A DNA stretch of 64,000 nt from Aphelocoma coerulescens (GCF_041296385.1 NC_091020.1:28352001-28416000), one strand, 5' to 3'. Positions 1 to 12,899 are shown, counted from the stretch's first letter. The notes: a model not told the origin generated them from the sequence alone. Translations and numbers: made by a program.

Positions 1-2577
1 TCCCTTTCTTTCCCAATGAAATCAGCTCTTCTGTTCTCAGCTCCTTTGTGAATGCGGACCGAAGGTATTAATCATCCCGAGGAAGGGATTTTGGGTACTG
101 TGGGAGCCTTTCCACTGCCTTGAATGGGAGCAGGACTGAGCCCTCATTGCCTGATTAGGAAGGTAATTTGAGGCCATTACCAGCAAGGGCAGGAGGAAGG
201 AGGTCTTCTAGCAGGGCCTGAAACCTTCCCCCTCCAGCCCCATGTTCACTGCTGCCCTTGGATTTTAGGGGCTTTTCATTCTGGCAAATGTATTTTATGA
301 ACCTGATATACACTTAGCTAGAACAATCCCACACTGGGATCCAATTTCAGACTTACAAAGGTTGATTTATCCTTTTTCAGGCTATGTACTCATTTGAACT
401 AAAATTACCCTGCTGCCAGCCTTCTTGATAGCAATTACATCTAAAGAGAGAGAACCACTGAACTTCATGTATTGGTAATGGTCTTTCCATCTATATTTTT
501 CCTTGGGGATAAAGTTGTATGAGAAAATTAGACACATTAGCCCAGGAAAAATAGTGAACCAAAATACTAATTTTATACTTTTTAAAAGTATCCTCATGCT
601 ACCAATTAGAAACATTATTTAATGCAGGTGTTTTAGTATTATGGTGCCAGTCTGTATATAAAACAGAACAAAACCATTTTTGATAGTTATTTAAGGGCAT
701 CCTAAATACACTCAAGAATAGTACATTTTAATTTTCAATAATGCCAGCAGACTCAAGCATTCAGATTTTAGCATAACCAGCAGGAAAACTGTTTGATGTT
801 TTAATTATGTCCCAGAAAATGCTGAATGTGTTATAAAAGAAATCTGAAGAGGGGAGGGGGGAAAAAAAGGTTTTTATTACTGCTCAAGAGGAAGGACGTT
901 TTACAACATAGCATTAAAAATGTAAAATGGAATAAAAAAGAACTCAGATAGTCAAAACTTTGTCTGCAACAAAGTAGGCCAGAGAAGCAAAATAATATGT
1001 CTGTTAGAAGCAGTCAGCAGTGAGAAGTGAAGGAGAACATTTACATAGACACAGGGCTGAAGGAAAGGAAAAGCCTTAAAATAACCCCAAAGTCTTTTAA
1101 ATTATGTTTAAGACTAGCCAGAACCCGGTAACCGTTCCCAACAAGGTGTCTCAGAGGATTTCAGAGTTCCTGATTAATGTGGTGACCTACTGCTCTCTGA
1201 TGCAATGCATTTAAAACCCAGCTGGGTATTAGCAGTCGGGATGAGGCTGTTGGGACTTCCTGGGGCTCTATCCTGCTGGCACCGGGGTCAGGCTCCGCAG
1301 CAAGACTCAGGAAAGGTGTCCCCAAGGGAGGGGAAAAACGAGAACCTGAATTGTTGGGAATGAATTGAACCAGATGTACAAAGCCCCAGCAATTCAAGCA
1401 GCGATAGGAAGTAGTGTGTGTGGGGGAAAATAGCCGAGGTTTAACTCTTCCTGCCCTTGGCAGGTGGAGGACGAGGATGAGGGGGGTCAGCACTGCCATG
1501 TCCCATGTCCCCAGTGCAGGGTGGCAGAGCCTCTGTGGGATGGGGCTGCTTGAGGGGTGTGGGCAGCCAAAGCCTCTCCTCTGCTCATCACAGCCCTGGC
1601 AAGCACAGGACACGTTGCCAGTCTTTGCACACCCATATATCCACAAACTCACTCATTTCTGGCACCCAACTTTTTTGCCTTCTTACTACTGTGAGCTCCT
1701 TTAAGAAAGCAACATCTTCCGTTTGGTTCAGATATATAATTTGCGTCATGTCGATACATTTTTATCCCATGAAAGGTTTAATTCATATTTTTTAAAAACA
1801 TCAATGCAGTGAATTTGTGTATGTATATTTATAATCACCTACATATACAACGCATATGAAAGGCAGGTCCATGATTGTACTAGATAGATACATCTCAGTG
1901 CCATTGATGCTTTTAAAAAGCCAGCACAAAGCTTTCTGAGGCTTGTTAGAAAAAAAATAACCCTTTATTGATAAAATCATAAATTATGTATCTAAACAAA
2001 ACAAACACCAAAAAATCTCTTTTATTATGTAGCTGATAATGTCAAAATGATGAAAGATTTTGGAGTCAGATGTCAATGAAACAGTGCTGTGAAACCTCCT
2101 TCAGCAGTATGGTATTTCAAAATGTCCAGAGTCATGCCTGGGTATTATGATATATGTTTCTTATTTACCATCTCAGTTCTTAGAGCTTCTGTGCTTTTGA
2201 TATCTTGACTGTTTGCTTAAACTCCGTATGCAAATACAAAGCTGGAGTATTAAGATTAAAGAAGAACTAGGATTCCAAGATTAAAAAGTGAGATGAATGT
2301 CTCTTGTAAATGTGTATTGTTAGTCTGATTTTAGAGGCTTTTTGGCAGAGATTAAAAAAAAAAAAAAAATCAGCATAGTAAAAGAAATAGTCCAAAATGC
2401 TTGAAAAAGCATGCATGGTAGAAAAGTCTTCCTCCAGCTGTAAATGAGCCACACTCTGATGCCCATGACAAAAGTTATTGTTAGAGGGAACAGCCAAGCC
2501 CCAAATAATGCAGTTTGAATGCTTTTCTCTTATTGCACCCTATTCTCTCATGTCCTTTCCAATTGATTATAACCTGA
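1..2577. other. AT-rich non-coding DNA, no gene seen
   Basis: I see no coding sequence, known repeat family or RNA gene here. The stretch is AT-rich with short A/T runs (for example a 17-base A run near 2356). A 163-codon minus-strand open frame at 1161-1652 has no recognisable domain, and its composition follows the local C-rich strand, so I treat it as chance. Confidence 0.6.
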
Positions 2578-2780
2578 ACCAGCCGCGGAGGGTTCGCGTT
2601 CCCGGTTACAACTCAGACAGCGGAGGCACGAGGAAGGTGGATGCTCTTCCCCAAGGCCAGGCAGATGCTCCGTGCTCAGGTGCAGTCTCCCAGTCCCTCT
2701 CACGACTCGGACATGTTTCGCAGGCCACCCGGAGACGCAGACACCTCTAGACTGCAGCTCTCAGGCACCGAAATAGTCCC
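2578..2780. promoter_or_regulatory. CpG-rich patch, first half of a promoter-like region
   Basis: About fifteen CpG dinucleotides fall within roughly 200 bases (gccgcgg, ttcgcgttcccgg, cacgactcgg, ttcgcag, cccggagacgcag). The preceding 2.5 kb is nearly free of CpG. In vertebrates, kept CpG clusters usually mark unmethylated promoters or enhancers. No TATA box or certain first exon is visible. It may belong with the second cluster about 300 bp downstream. The promoter role is inference. Confidence 0.4.
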
Positions 2781-3059
2781 ACTGCATCAAGCATCCAGGC
2801 TGCCGCTTTCTCCTCCCCACCTTCTCATCCCTCCCCCATCAGAAGTGGAACTTGTTACCTAGAGAGCAGCTGGCACTGTTATTCGATGCTGTAAACTTTC
2901 ACCTTTTGAATAGTATTTCTGTGTCTGTGTCAAGGCTGGGAGTCTGAGAGTTCAGGGAGACAAAAACTTGCTTGACAAGCAAAGGTTTTTTCTTTAAAAA
3001 AAGAAGAAGAGGGGAAAAAATGCTTCAGACTCACGGGAATAGGTGAAAGTGACAGAGGC

Positions 3060-3440
3060 TTGAGACAAAGATCAGAAGCGATCCCGAACGACCTGTCGTT
3101 GGAGGATGCTGGCAGAGGGATCGGCATCCCTCGGGCACCCTGCTCACCCCAGAGCGGAGGCAATGGAACACCTATCAGCGGGCTTGGTGCGTCAGCCAGG
3201 GAGCCGGGAGAGGACGGAGTGCTTTAGATTCAATTGCTTCCTGCGGCCTTTTTTGCTTATTGCCATTGTTTGCACTTGCTTCTGGTCACGGCCGGAGAGG
3301 AGGCGATGTTCCCCCCGCGGCCCGGCTCCTCGGGCAGGGCGGGCGGGACTGCAGCCGGGGGCTCCTCGCAAATGATGCTGAACAACCCCCAGCTGCCACA
3401 CACGGAAAGCGACCGTAAATCACCGGCCACTTACGGGCTG
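3060..3440. promoter_or_regulatory. CpG island-like segment, possible promoter or first exon
   Basis: This is the most CpG-rich stretch in the window, with roughly thirty CpGs in 380 bp and a GC-rich core at 3280-3370. It is the most plausible transcription start region here. On the plus strand an ATG at 3303 opens a short frame that runs past a weak GTAAAT donor near 3410. On the minus strand the same DNA reads into a strong GTGAGT donor at 3028-3033, so minus-strand transcription is at least as likely. I do not recognise either encoded peptide. It could also be an orphan CpG island or enhancer. Confidence 0.45.
3332..3347 (+). other. G-quadruplex motif inside the CpG island
   Basis: Four GGG runs are separated by loops of 2, 1 and 1 bases (GGGCAGGGCGGGCGGG), a short-loop arrangement known to favour stable quadruplexes. 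It sits in the CpG-rich core, a common setting near vertebrate transcription starts. It also contains overlapping GGGCGG-type SP/KLF sites. Confidence 0.6.
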
Positions 3441-4169
3441 TTTCTCACTTTCTCTTTCTGTGTGTTTCACCTTTTTTGACTTGTGAACCATGAAGTGTTT
3501 TCCAGAGGAGTATGTCCCTTTTGAAATGCACATTCTTAAAGTGCTGTACAGCATAAATGGACTTGTTTTTCTTAGCCACCTCTCACAGACACCTTAGAAG
3601 TAGACCACAGAGCTTCCCCAGAGGTCTGCAGACCCCCGGGTTGAAAACTAGCACTCTAATGTTAATCCTTTCAGCTGCCCAGTCCAGGAAATGTGATTAT
3701 TTTGCAACTGAAAGAACAGAGACAAAGAAAGGTGATGCCAGAAAACAGGAATTTTAAAAGCGCTGCTCCCATCTAGGAGCACAGCCACGGCTGGAAGTGA
3801 GGAGTGGTTTTCCTACACGTCTTTCAGATGCTATTGAAATCACTCCCCAAATGTTCCCCTTTCATTAGTTGTCTAAATTCACATCCATAGGTGCTAAGTG
3901 CTGACAAATCCGTCTGACCTCAGAGCCGTGTGTGCCTGCCCACCTGCCGTGAAAACCGGATCGGTTTAGTCCTTTCTGAAGCAGTGGCCGTAGCTGGGCC
4001 CTGAAAGGAAACAGTGCCGGGTTTTGGATGAGATACTGAGACCTTAGAGGTAGCTGTTCATGAACACTGGGAGCACGTCTCCACCTATTCTCCTGGGATT
4101 CCTCTCCCTTAAAGTGGAGCACAGTTTGAACACTTTGATTCCTGCAAGTATATTCAAATTACATTTGTC
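3441..4169. other. Non-coding, nothing recognised
   Basis: CpG density falls back to background. Only short open frames on both strands are seen, none with family features. Confidence 0.55.
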
Positions 4170-4640
4170 ATTCACAGATTTGTAGATTTTTGAGGCCAGG
4201 AGTGCATCCTTTTTTCACCCATTTTTCCCTGCCTTCAACCCAGTAACTTGCATCTGACTAGAGCATAGCTTTTGTTTGATTAAAGCATATCTGCCAGAAA
4301 AGTGTTCAGACCTGATTTGAAGACATCAGGAGAGAGAGACTCCACCTCTTCCCTTGGTGGTTCATTCTAGTGGCTAATCACCCTCAATGTTAAATATTTG
4401 TGCCATTCTTGCTAGATTAAAGAGCATTTCAGTACATGGCATTCCTATGAGATAATGCTTGCAATGAAGTAACCTTTTAATCTTCTTTTTGATAAATTAA
4501 ACAGTGTGAGATCTTTAGGTTTCGCACTGTCAAACATTATCTACAGTCAGTAAATCATTTCTGTGGCTCTTTTCTGAGCCTCCTCCAATTTCATAATGCC
4601 CTTTTTTAATATGACAACTGGATCCCACAGTCTAGCATAT
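4170..4640 (-). mobile_element. Ancient CR1/L3-like LINE 3' fragment
   Basis: Read on the plus strand, this runs in the order of the reverse complement of an old amniote CR1/L3-type LINE tail as I remember it from turtles and crocodilians. There is an 'agatttttgaggccagg' start, then a 'cccagtaact..ctagagcat' block. Next are 'gatttgaagacatcagg', 'actccacctcttcccttggt', 'ggctaatcaccctcaatgtt' and 'gctagattaaagagc'. The last block is 'gtggctcttttctgagcctc' followed by 'ctccaatttcataatgccc'. The element's 3' end is at the low coordinate. It has no intact frame and is much more diverged than the other CR1 copies here, so it probably predates modern birds. The boundary near 4640 is uncertain and may extend further. 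The subfamily name is not certain. Confidence 0.75.
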
Positions 4641-6946
4641 GCTTGCCTGTGGTGTGTTCTAGACCCTGCTTATTCTTTTCTTTGCCAAGAGGGTGAGAAT
4701 CATCCGACCTAAGTTTAGCCAAACTAGAAGTTCTTGTATCTAAAAATAAGCTAAATTTCAGCTCATCTGCCAGGATGCCTCTGTAGTCATCAGAGAGAGA
4801 TGGACACTTCTGAAGGGCAGGCTTTCCCATTTATGTAATTTTGCTTCAGGGTGTATCAGAACATGTTCTCTTAGAATTCTTCCCGCCTTGCCAAGAGACT
4901 TGTGTGTTGCAAGTGCCACCCTCACATCACCAGCATCATCTTTGGTCCCCCTGTCAGGCTCTCTGTTCTCCCATACCTGTAATCAGCAAAGACTTTGAGA
5001 GAGCAGGTCAGAAATGTTTTCAAAGAGAGGAAAATTTTCAAAAACAATTTGCAGAGATGTTCTAATGTGGACATAATTTTTACTGAGCCTGATTCATATG
5101 CATGAGGCTATTGATGTTTACTGAATCCACTCAAGAAAACATCAGCTGGTTGCAGACAGAGCAGTACTAGTCATTGCAAAAATTTGTTAAGGAGAAAACC
5201 CATTCAGTGATGACTCTGTGTTGACAAGTGTATTTTGGAGATCTGCCAAGTAGCCAGCTCTTCACCCATTCATCCTGTGCTTATCAGTATTGCAAATACC
5301 AATATTTCAACTGAAACAGTATGTGAATTAAACTTAACAGCAAATCCATAATTATCTTGCTTAAGAAATTCATTATAAAGTACCTCTAATCTTCATTTGC
5401 ATTTTTCAGTCTTTTTTCTTATTCCTTTCAATTTATTTTGATTAATTGGCTCTTTTGAGCCAACTGCATATGTTCCTTGCTTGGACTCTTCTGTTTGTAT
5501 CATTGGTGCAACTCTAGGTGTCTAGTGGCCACCGTCTTTCATGGCTGTAACTAATTAACTCCTGGCAATCAGAAATGATGCACTGAATCTGTACATTTCT
5601 CATAAAAGGAATTATCCTTTATAATTCTTTTTCTCTCTCTGTCATATTCTGTTGAGAAATCCAAGTAAAGCTTTATTTACCAGCTGCATGAGACCTCTAG
5701 CATATGTCTCCCAAACTGAGAACCCCCTAACAGTGCAATTTTTCCCCTTGCTGTGTTCCAGAGAGATCTTAAGGAGGAACATGTCCTGCTTTCTGGTTTG
5801 ATTTAGTGGTCTACAAAGTCTCCTACCACAACCACCTCCCGAGCTTTCTGAGTCAGCTGGGTGATTGAAGAGGCACTTGGAGTCCTGGTGTTCACTCTAG
5901 GCTCTTGATAGATAGAAAACCAGATAATGGCGCTTTTACTGTTCATATTTCACCTCTTTTACCCTTTCTGTTTTTCCTGAGCAGGATGAGATGGCTCCAG
6001 GAAACAGCACCACAAAGTCAGCAGCCGAAGTGGATGATGATGTGGTGACATTTCCCAAAAGTCTTCTGCTGCTGGTATTTCTTGAAGGGTCTTGACAGTG
6101 TGATGGCATCCCACAGCTCCTTGTGCATCTTCAGGTAAGTGCACAGCATACCCACAGGCCAGCCAAATCACAGGATCAGAGGAGTTAAAGGCAGGAAAGG
6201 TCTGTTAGATCACAGAGCACATGCCCCTACCAGTGAGTGCTGTCATTCCTGCTCCAGAACATGTCAGATCTCAAGCTGAGACCACAACTGATCTCACCTG
6301 AAGGGCCAAAGGCAGCTGGATATACTTCTTTTCATTTAGTTTTGTTTTGTTTTGTTTTTGAAACCTGGTATTCTCAACGGTTCAGAAAGACTTTCTGCTG
6401 TGTGCTAGTGGATGGAAAGCTGAGCCCAACACCTGAGTCTGGTTGCTGTGCTGCCCTGACTGGTGGTGAATTTGGGTCAAAGCAACTCACTTTCTCCACC
6501 TTTCCCTGAGAGTGAGTCATGATGGACACTAATAAAATGAGCCTTCTTTCTTCATCCAGACAAGTGTTTTTTTTCTGAGAGAGCCTTTATAGAGTGCAGG
6601 CAGAAATCAATCCCCAGCACAAGCTAGAGAAAAGAACCCAGTAACACCCAGGACTGTGAAACCTGTGGCACAAAATTCACAGTGATCAAAGTCAAGTACT
6701 TTAATAGCTTTAGGCAAAAAAACTTCCCAAACCATGTTGTCTTTTTTTGACATCTCCTCTGCTGGTGCCTGGGACACAGTAGAGGAACAGGAAAGCAGCC
6801 ATGCTGATGAACACCACAATGACAAGGACAAGCCTCTGAGGGAACAGCATTTGGGCCCAGAACTAAACAAGAAGGGCTGGAAAGGAGCAGAAGTGGGAAG
6901 GCTTAGCTGGTGTGAGAAGAGTGGATTAGAGAGTGAGCAGTGCTGT
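4641..6946. other. Non-coding, nothing firm recognised
   Basis: Mostly AT-rich unique-looking DNA with a very short (TTTTG)3 near 6340-6357. Part of 4641-4830 could continue the neighbouring ancient LINE, but I cannot align it. No exon-like segment stands out. Confidence 0.5.
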
Positions 6947-6967
6947 GGGTGGGAGATGGGAGCTGGG
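6947..6967 (+). other. G-quadruplex motif in a purine-rich stretch
   Basis: Four GGG runs with loops of 1, 4 and 4 bases (GGGTGGGAGATGGGAGCTGGG). The surrounding 6870-7150 segment is strongly purine-rich on the plus strand. This explains the open minus-strand frame there, since pyrimidine-rich strands carry few stop codons. Confidence 0.55.
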
Positions 6968-9900
6968 AGAAGGAGATAATTGCAGGGGAAGAAGGAATGG
7001 GAGCCAGGGAGGGTGGCTATGGCTATAACTGGAGAAAGTACTTGAGAAAGGTTGGTGGAGAAGGATCAGAAGGAGCGAGGCAGGTGTTGTATGTGCAGTG
7101 AGTGGATAGGAGCAGAGCAGAGGGGTTGGCAGGGTGAAGGTAAGTAGGGGGACTGGAAATTTAGAATCAGATCTGTGTGAGCTGCGTAAACCACAGCTCA
7201 CCTGTGTATCCTTCCCACTACACCCCATCTGGGGAGAGCAGAGCCCTTCACAAAGCTGTACTGGGAGTGATGCTCAAAGACTCATTTGTGTGGGCTAGGT
7301 GAAGACAAGGCTGTGCTGACTCCGTGTCCTCTGACACCTCCAACCTGCTGAGCTTTGGTGTCAGCCATCTGCCGGTCGTGCAGCAGACCTGCTGTTGTGT
7401 GTTCTGTGATTCTAACACAGCAGGAAATGTGCACTCAACTCCAGACACAGCACAGCAACCCAGCCTTGAAAGTCACAGTGCATTCAGTTTCCTGTCTCTC
7501 TTTGCAACTTTTTGTGACACAAGTTTAACTCAGCAGGATGTTTGCAGCTAGTGATTTTTACTCTCCTTTCCTGGAGTTCATTTAGAGCCTTACCTCTGCC
7601 TGCTTAGCAGGTCCTTATCTCCCACTGAACTGGCAAAACTTCAGGTGAGACAGGTATCTCGAAGAGTAAAATTCACTTCACATGGCTACATAAAATCCCT
7701 AGGAAATTTGGTCCATTCATTTGTGGACCAGAGGAAACACTTTGTGACCATGGGTATGAGTCAGGGAGCCAGCCTTCTCTGTCCCAGCTTGCAGGGCTCC
7801 TGCTATGATCCATTAGGAATGCACCATTCCTCGGGAATGAAGACAGCTGTGTTGCAACAAGCAGTTGTGGGAAACTAGCAAATCAGAAAAAAAAAGGTAA
7901 TAAAAAATCAGGGCTTAAGGTACATTACAGTTGTGGCTTTCTGACTGTCATGGGGGAAATTTGGAAGTGCTTCTACTCAAACCTGAAGTACACTGAGCTG
8001 AATGCTAATCACGGCAAATTATGAAGATTCAAGCAAGCCTCTCTGTATTTGTGTGAGGCCTGATTGTTTCTTCCTCTTGCCCCATATTATTTACTGTACA
8101 AATCCATTAGCATTGCTTTTTCTTGCAGCATCCAAGATACTGCAGTCTATCACTTGAGCTATTCACATTACATTTTATCCTTTCTTTGGAAGACAATCTT
8201 GTCTTCAATCAAAGACCTCTTGACAAAAGGAAATAGGAACAAGAACTTGAGATGGCATAATGCAGCAAAGTGCTTTCTGTACACCTGCATAATACAATTC
8301 AGTCTGCCTTTACTTTCAAAATTGTGCTGAAAGATTTCTGTTGTTTACGTTTGTTTGTGTGTGCCCCGACCCACTGCTCATTTAACCTTGAGGTTCCCTT
8401 CATTCCTCCTTGCCCCCACTGCTTCCCTGGTCTCTACCTCCAGCAGTTATTATTTTCTTTGTTGGTAGCAGTTTCTGTAATTGTGTTGCTGCAGCCAACA
8501 CACAAGCATTTCTTTAGTCTTTTTTCATACCAAGGAGGCCGAGTGCAGCAGTCAGGTGGGTGCAAGTATTTTAGATGATTTGTCAAACAGAATCTAGTGT
8601 CTCATTTTTAGAACATCCTCTTTAGGGCCGGTGATGAAGGGCTTTAGATTGGTTCAGGATTTTTTTTGTAATGAAAGGATATATTTGAGGGGAAAAGTAC
8701 TTAAAAATCAAAGGTACGACGGGAATGACTGTGCAGAACTGGAGTTTCAGCAAGGTCTGCAGCTGATTTTGCTTGAGTCATGTCGTCCTTTGACAGCATG
8801 CTGGACAGATTCCCTATGGGAAGCAAGGGAGACAGGAATTATTGCCTTCCTATGAAAAGGTAGCTCTTACAGCTCCTTCAGGGCAGGTGGAAATCATGCT
8901 GTGTTATGGACACCCATCTCTTTAGGCTGTTCCTGCTACAGATCTTGCTTTGGGTTTCACAGAGAAACACACTGAGGATACATTTGCCATGTCCCAGCCA
9001 TCTCTTCTTTTCCAGACTCTGCTGAGTCCTTTATTTGTTTCCCAGTGTGGCTGGTATAACTGTGGTCACTTCTTCCTTTCTCAAATCGCTTTGTGACAAT
9101 TGATTTGTCATCTCATGTGCAAACTTAAAACCCTAGGGCTGGTCCAAAACATGTTGGACTTCGTTGGAGTCAGAGCTGTGATGACGTAGTGTTTTGTGGG
9201 CTGGTTTCCTAGATCACCTGAGAGGCAAAATGTGGGGAGGAAGTCTGAGGGCAACTCCAGCAGCAAGCATGTGTTTCCACGCAGAAAGGTCCCTTAAATC
9301 CTCTAATCTCCACTTCCCAATCACATAAATGTGCCTCCACAGAACTTTGTTCACACTGGTGTATTTGTTTGAGATAGGCAGAAGCATTTATAGCTGGTCT
9401 TTTCTGCTAACAGAGTAACACTGAAGGATCACCTTTTTGATAGAACATACAACAGCAAATGTGGTTTGTAAATATTTTTTGGCCAGAATGTAATACCAAG
9501 CAAGTAGCTCTAAACTAGTAGCTCTAGTGTTCATTGCTGCCCCTGTGGTGGCATCCTGAGACTGCTGAAGCCACATATGACTAGTCAAGAGTAACACTGG
9601 GGATAGATCCCATGTTTTAGGACAGAAACCTCAAATGATCTACAATTTGCAGTATCCCTGATGGTGAAACCTATTCCCACCCACACGGTTGTCAGGGTCA
9701 AGCCTGTTCAGTCACAGTCATTGGGAATGCTGTAGATGATTCTTAAGCCCTGCTCACCCCCTTGAAGACTGTCATAATCTGTGCTCCATATTTAATCTCA
9801 GATGGCAATTTGTGGGAGTAATCATTACTTCCACAGAAAAGAAAGCATGAGAAGTTAGCAATTGTGTCCACTAAAAATTCCAAGTGACTTATGATTTATG

Positions 9901-10964
9901 GAACAGTTTATTTATTCTGCACCACTTGTGTGTATATTCCTGTACAATAACCTGTGATTTTATAGACACCCTTTCTGCCTCCGAGATGTTTGCCTTTTGA
10001 TAGTGAAACCAATCATTGGTACAAACACACTATTTCTAATACTGCATAGTCCCCATCAGTCTCTAATAGCTGCTACATAAGTGAATCACTAATGATGATA
10101 TCCTTATCTGAAGCAAAATCTGGCTGCTGACATCTTCTCTGTGTTACTTATCTCCGTGAGTTTGTGCTCTGTAAAGTCACTGGAGCTGTGTTGTTTTCTG
10201 CCAGTGACAGACCTGACTCTTTACTATAGTGATGAGGTACAAGCAATTCAAATCTTCTGAGTTAACGATCCTGGACCTTTATCCCTCCTTTCTTTCCTCT
10301 CACTTTTTCCACTGGCAATGCCATCTATTACTTTTACATTTCTCTGTTATCCACTGACTCCCTGACTCCACATGGGATGAAATAGCTGTGTGCATCCCTG
10401 TACCAACCAGCTTGACACAGAAACTTTGTGGGAGGCAGGAGACTGTTAGGAGTTTATCAAAGGCTTTTACTGTGGGTGCAATTGCAGAAGCACCTATGAA
10501 TATACCTCACTGGTGCTGTTTCACCCTGGATGAGTCTATAGATCCTTTGGAGAGACAGCTCATAGCATAACCAGGAAATAATAGAAATTATTTTTTTCCA
10601 TTCTTGCTTCCTTAGCTAATTGTTTTTCTCTCTTTAAATTTATCTATCGTGTATAATCTCACCTCAGATTTGGGAGCCAGCATAAAAAGCACCCACCGGC
10701 TGGCATTTTCTCACGTGTCCAGCCTTAATTCTAATGTGAATGCTTTGTACATATAATTATAAAACTGAGGGCCAATAAATTGCACCTGTAGAGCAGAAAC
10801 TTGACTGTTCTCAATTCTGTTTTAATTATCAAGCCTTAGAGCAAAAACTAGGTTTCAAAGAAAACTTTCTGTACAGGCCTCAATAGAGTTAAAGGAGAAA
10901 CATTTTAAGTTGATGAGCTGACACTTGTAGAAGCAAATATATTAAATAAATCATGATTCGTTTT
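6968..10964. other. Non-coding, nothing recognised
   Basis: Four kilobases without a recognisable repeat family, exon or RNA gene. Open frames are all about 100 codons or less and lack family features. Confidence 0.5.
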
Positions 10965-11000
10965 GGGGCTAAATCTGACTTACATCAACTCTGGAAAAAC
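10965..11000. repeat. Possible fragment of a palindromic amniote repeat
   Basis: The block 'ggggctaaatctgactta' followed by 'catcaactctggaaaaact' resembles one half of the repeat seen more clearly at 17,827-17,932. Only about 35 bases match, so this is tentative. Confidence 0.3.
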
Positions 11001-11744
11001 TAGATCCTAATGAGTGACAGTTTGGTGTTTTCTGTCACTTCCTACAGTAATGGCCCCAAGCTGACACTGCTCTGTGGGAGTCTAATACTTCTGAACAAAA
11101 GTTTTTTTGGAGTGAGATAGACAAGGTAGAAATCCCAAGGTGACTGGAAGGAATGTCTAATGACTGGAAAGACATATTTACTGGCAGATTGTATGTAAGC
11201 TGTGACAGTTGACAGGGCTTGATTGTAATAAATATAGTTGATGAAGAGAAGGCTGACAGGTGAGGACAGAGAGAGAAAAAGAGTCAAAAGATCTGCATTG
11301 GCTGAACCCTATTAATGGTAAGTTGGTAACAAAGCCCAGAGTCATAAAAGAAAACAGGTATTGCAAACTGATGTCTAAACAGTGAAATGTGTAGGACTTG
11401 CAGGTTGCTGTAACAAGCTCAGATTTGTTGACCTTTCTTCTAGCTATTTTGTAAGTGAAGTTTTCAGTTGATATTTCAGCAGGCAGGCACCTGATATTTT
11501 TAGAGGCTGTGTATGATTAATCATGTAACAGAATAAACCCTGATCAAGGTCATAATTATTGCTTCAATCTCTAACTTTTGTTGCTTTGATCAGAGGATTT
11601 GATGTTGGAAAATGTGCCTCCACGTGCTGTGAAGGAGGCAATCTTGCTGGAGATCTGTTCTGCTGGAAACAAAAAGGATTCTTGTAAAGGAAATTAAGCA
11701 ATATAAAACCTGAAAGTATTTCTTTAAGTGCAGAGACTCACCAC

Positions 11745-11746
<2 letters not shown>
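11001..11746. other. Non-coding, nothing recognised
   Basis: AT-rich DNA with no clear repeat or exon. Confidence 0.5.

Positions 11747-11792
<46 letters not shown>
11747..11792. repeat. (AC)23 microsatellite
   Basis: Forty-six bases of uninterrupted AC dinucleotide, equal to 23 units. A perfect array this long is likely to vary in length between individuals. Confidence 0.97.
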
Positions 11793-11795
<3 letters not shown>

Positions 11796-12899
11796 GTGAT
11801 TGACCCTGAAAATGGAAACAGCTCTGGCATATTAAATCATGGCACTTTATAACTGACTGGTCAGAGTTTCAACAATAGGATTTCCAATGAGCTCTGCACT
11901 TTCTTCCCCCAGGCAAATGTCACACACTGAAACTAAACAGGATCTTTTTTTTTCTTGTTCATCCCCACGTGCTGTTTTCTGTGCCCAAGATACAAATCTG
12001 TATTCGAAAACGCCTTAACCCTTTGGAAGGGCAACCCTCCCTCTTCATGCCCCAGGAGAAGGGAGGTTTGTGTCAGCTGTGGGATGTGGGGACATTTTGC
12101 CTGCTTTGGCACCGGGGTCAGTCTGCATGTTTATTGCACTCCCATTTCAAAAGGGAAGAAAGGGAAAAAAACAGTCATAAGGGAATATCTGTCTGGAGGA
12201 AAGCACTCAGGAATTGCACAATTACTTAATGTAAAGGTTAATAACAAGGAACATCTCTTGTTGGGAATATCAAGTGAGAGTCCTTCTAAACTCTGGAAAT
12301 GGGCCCATTTAACAGCAGTGTCACTGTTTGCTTGCTTTCATCACACATGGACAGAGGTGAAAATCCCCTCACCTTCTCTCTTGTATGAAACACAAAAGCA
12401 TTTGTGAAACATTTAAACAACTAAAATATTGAGAGAACTTTTCTTTTTAAAAATTGCTGATATTTTAAGTGGATCCCCTCCTCCCCTCCCCACCAGATGC
12501 CACAGTCTCTTTAAGTGGTGCTGCAACTAAATGAATTGTGGGGAGCACCAAGGAAAATAAAAAGAGACCATAAAGTTACACTACAAAGACTCCCAGGGTA
12601 GCACAGTGCTTACGTGTCAATCACAGCAGTGCTCCCTCTTTGCCTGTCTCCCACACGGCACCGGATCCAGCCACTCTGCTTCTCACTGCTACCTGTTTGG
12701 AATTGCAGGATTCAGAGCCATGACCTGTCAGCATGGGAGTTGTCAGCCTAATTGGCACGTCCACACACACTTTATACACTCCTCTGGTTGTCAGTGCCTG
12801 CTTGCACCTCTGTGCACACGTGGGCATGAGAGTGTCCTGTCAGGTGGAAAGCTCTCCACCAAGCACACAAGATGCTTTCTGGATTGATATTATGTAAGT
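11793..12899. other. Non-coding, one chance-level open frame
   Basis: A 150-codon plus-strand frame at 11,955-12,407 is cysteine-rich at its start but has no motif I recognise. No strong splice site frames it. I see nothing else in this stretch. Confidence 0.45.

Noticed and set aside
1161..1652. 163-codon minus-strand frame
   Set aside because: No recognisable domain, no splice context and composition typical of a C-rich non-coding strand.
11955..12407. 150-codon plus-strand frame with several cysteines
   Set aside because: Cysteines do not follow a zinc-finger or EGF spacing and no family resemblance was seen.
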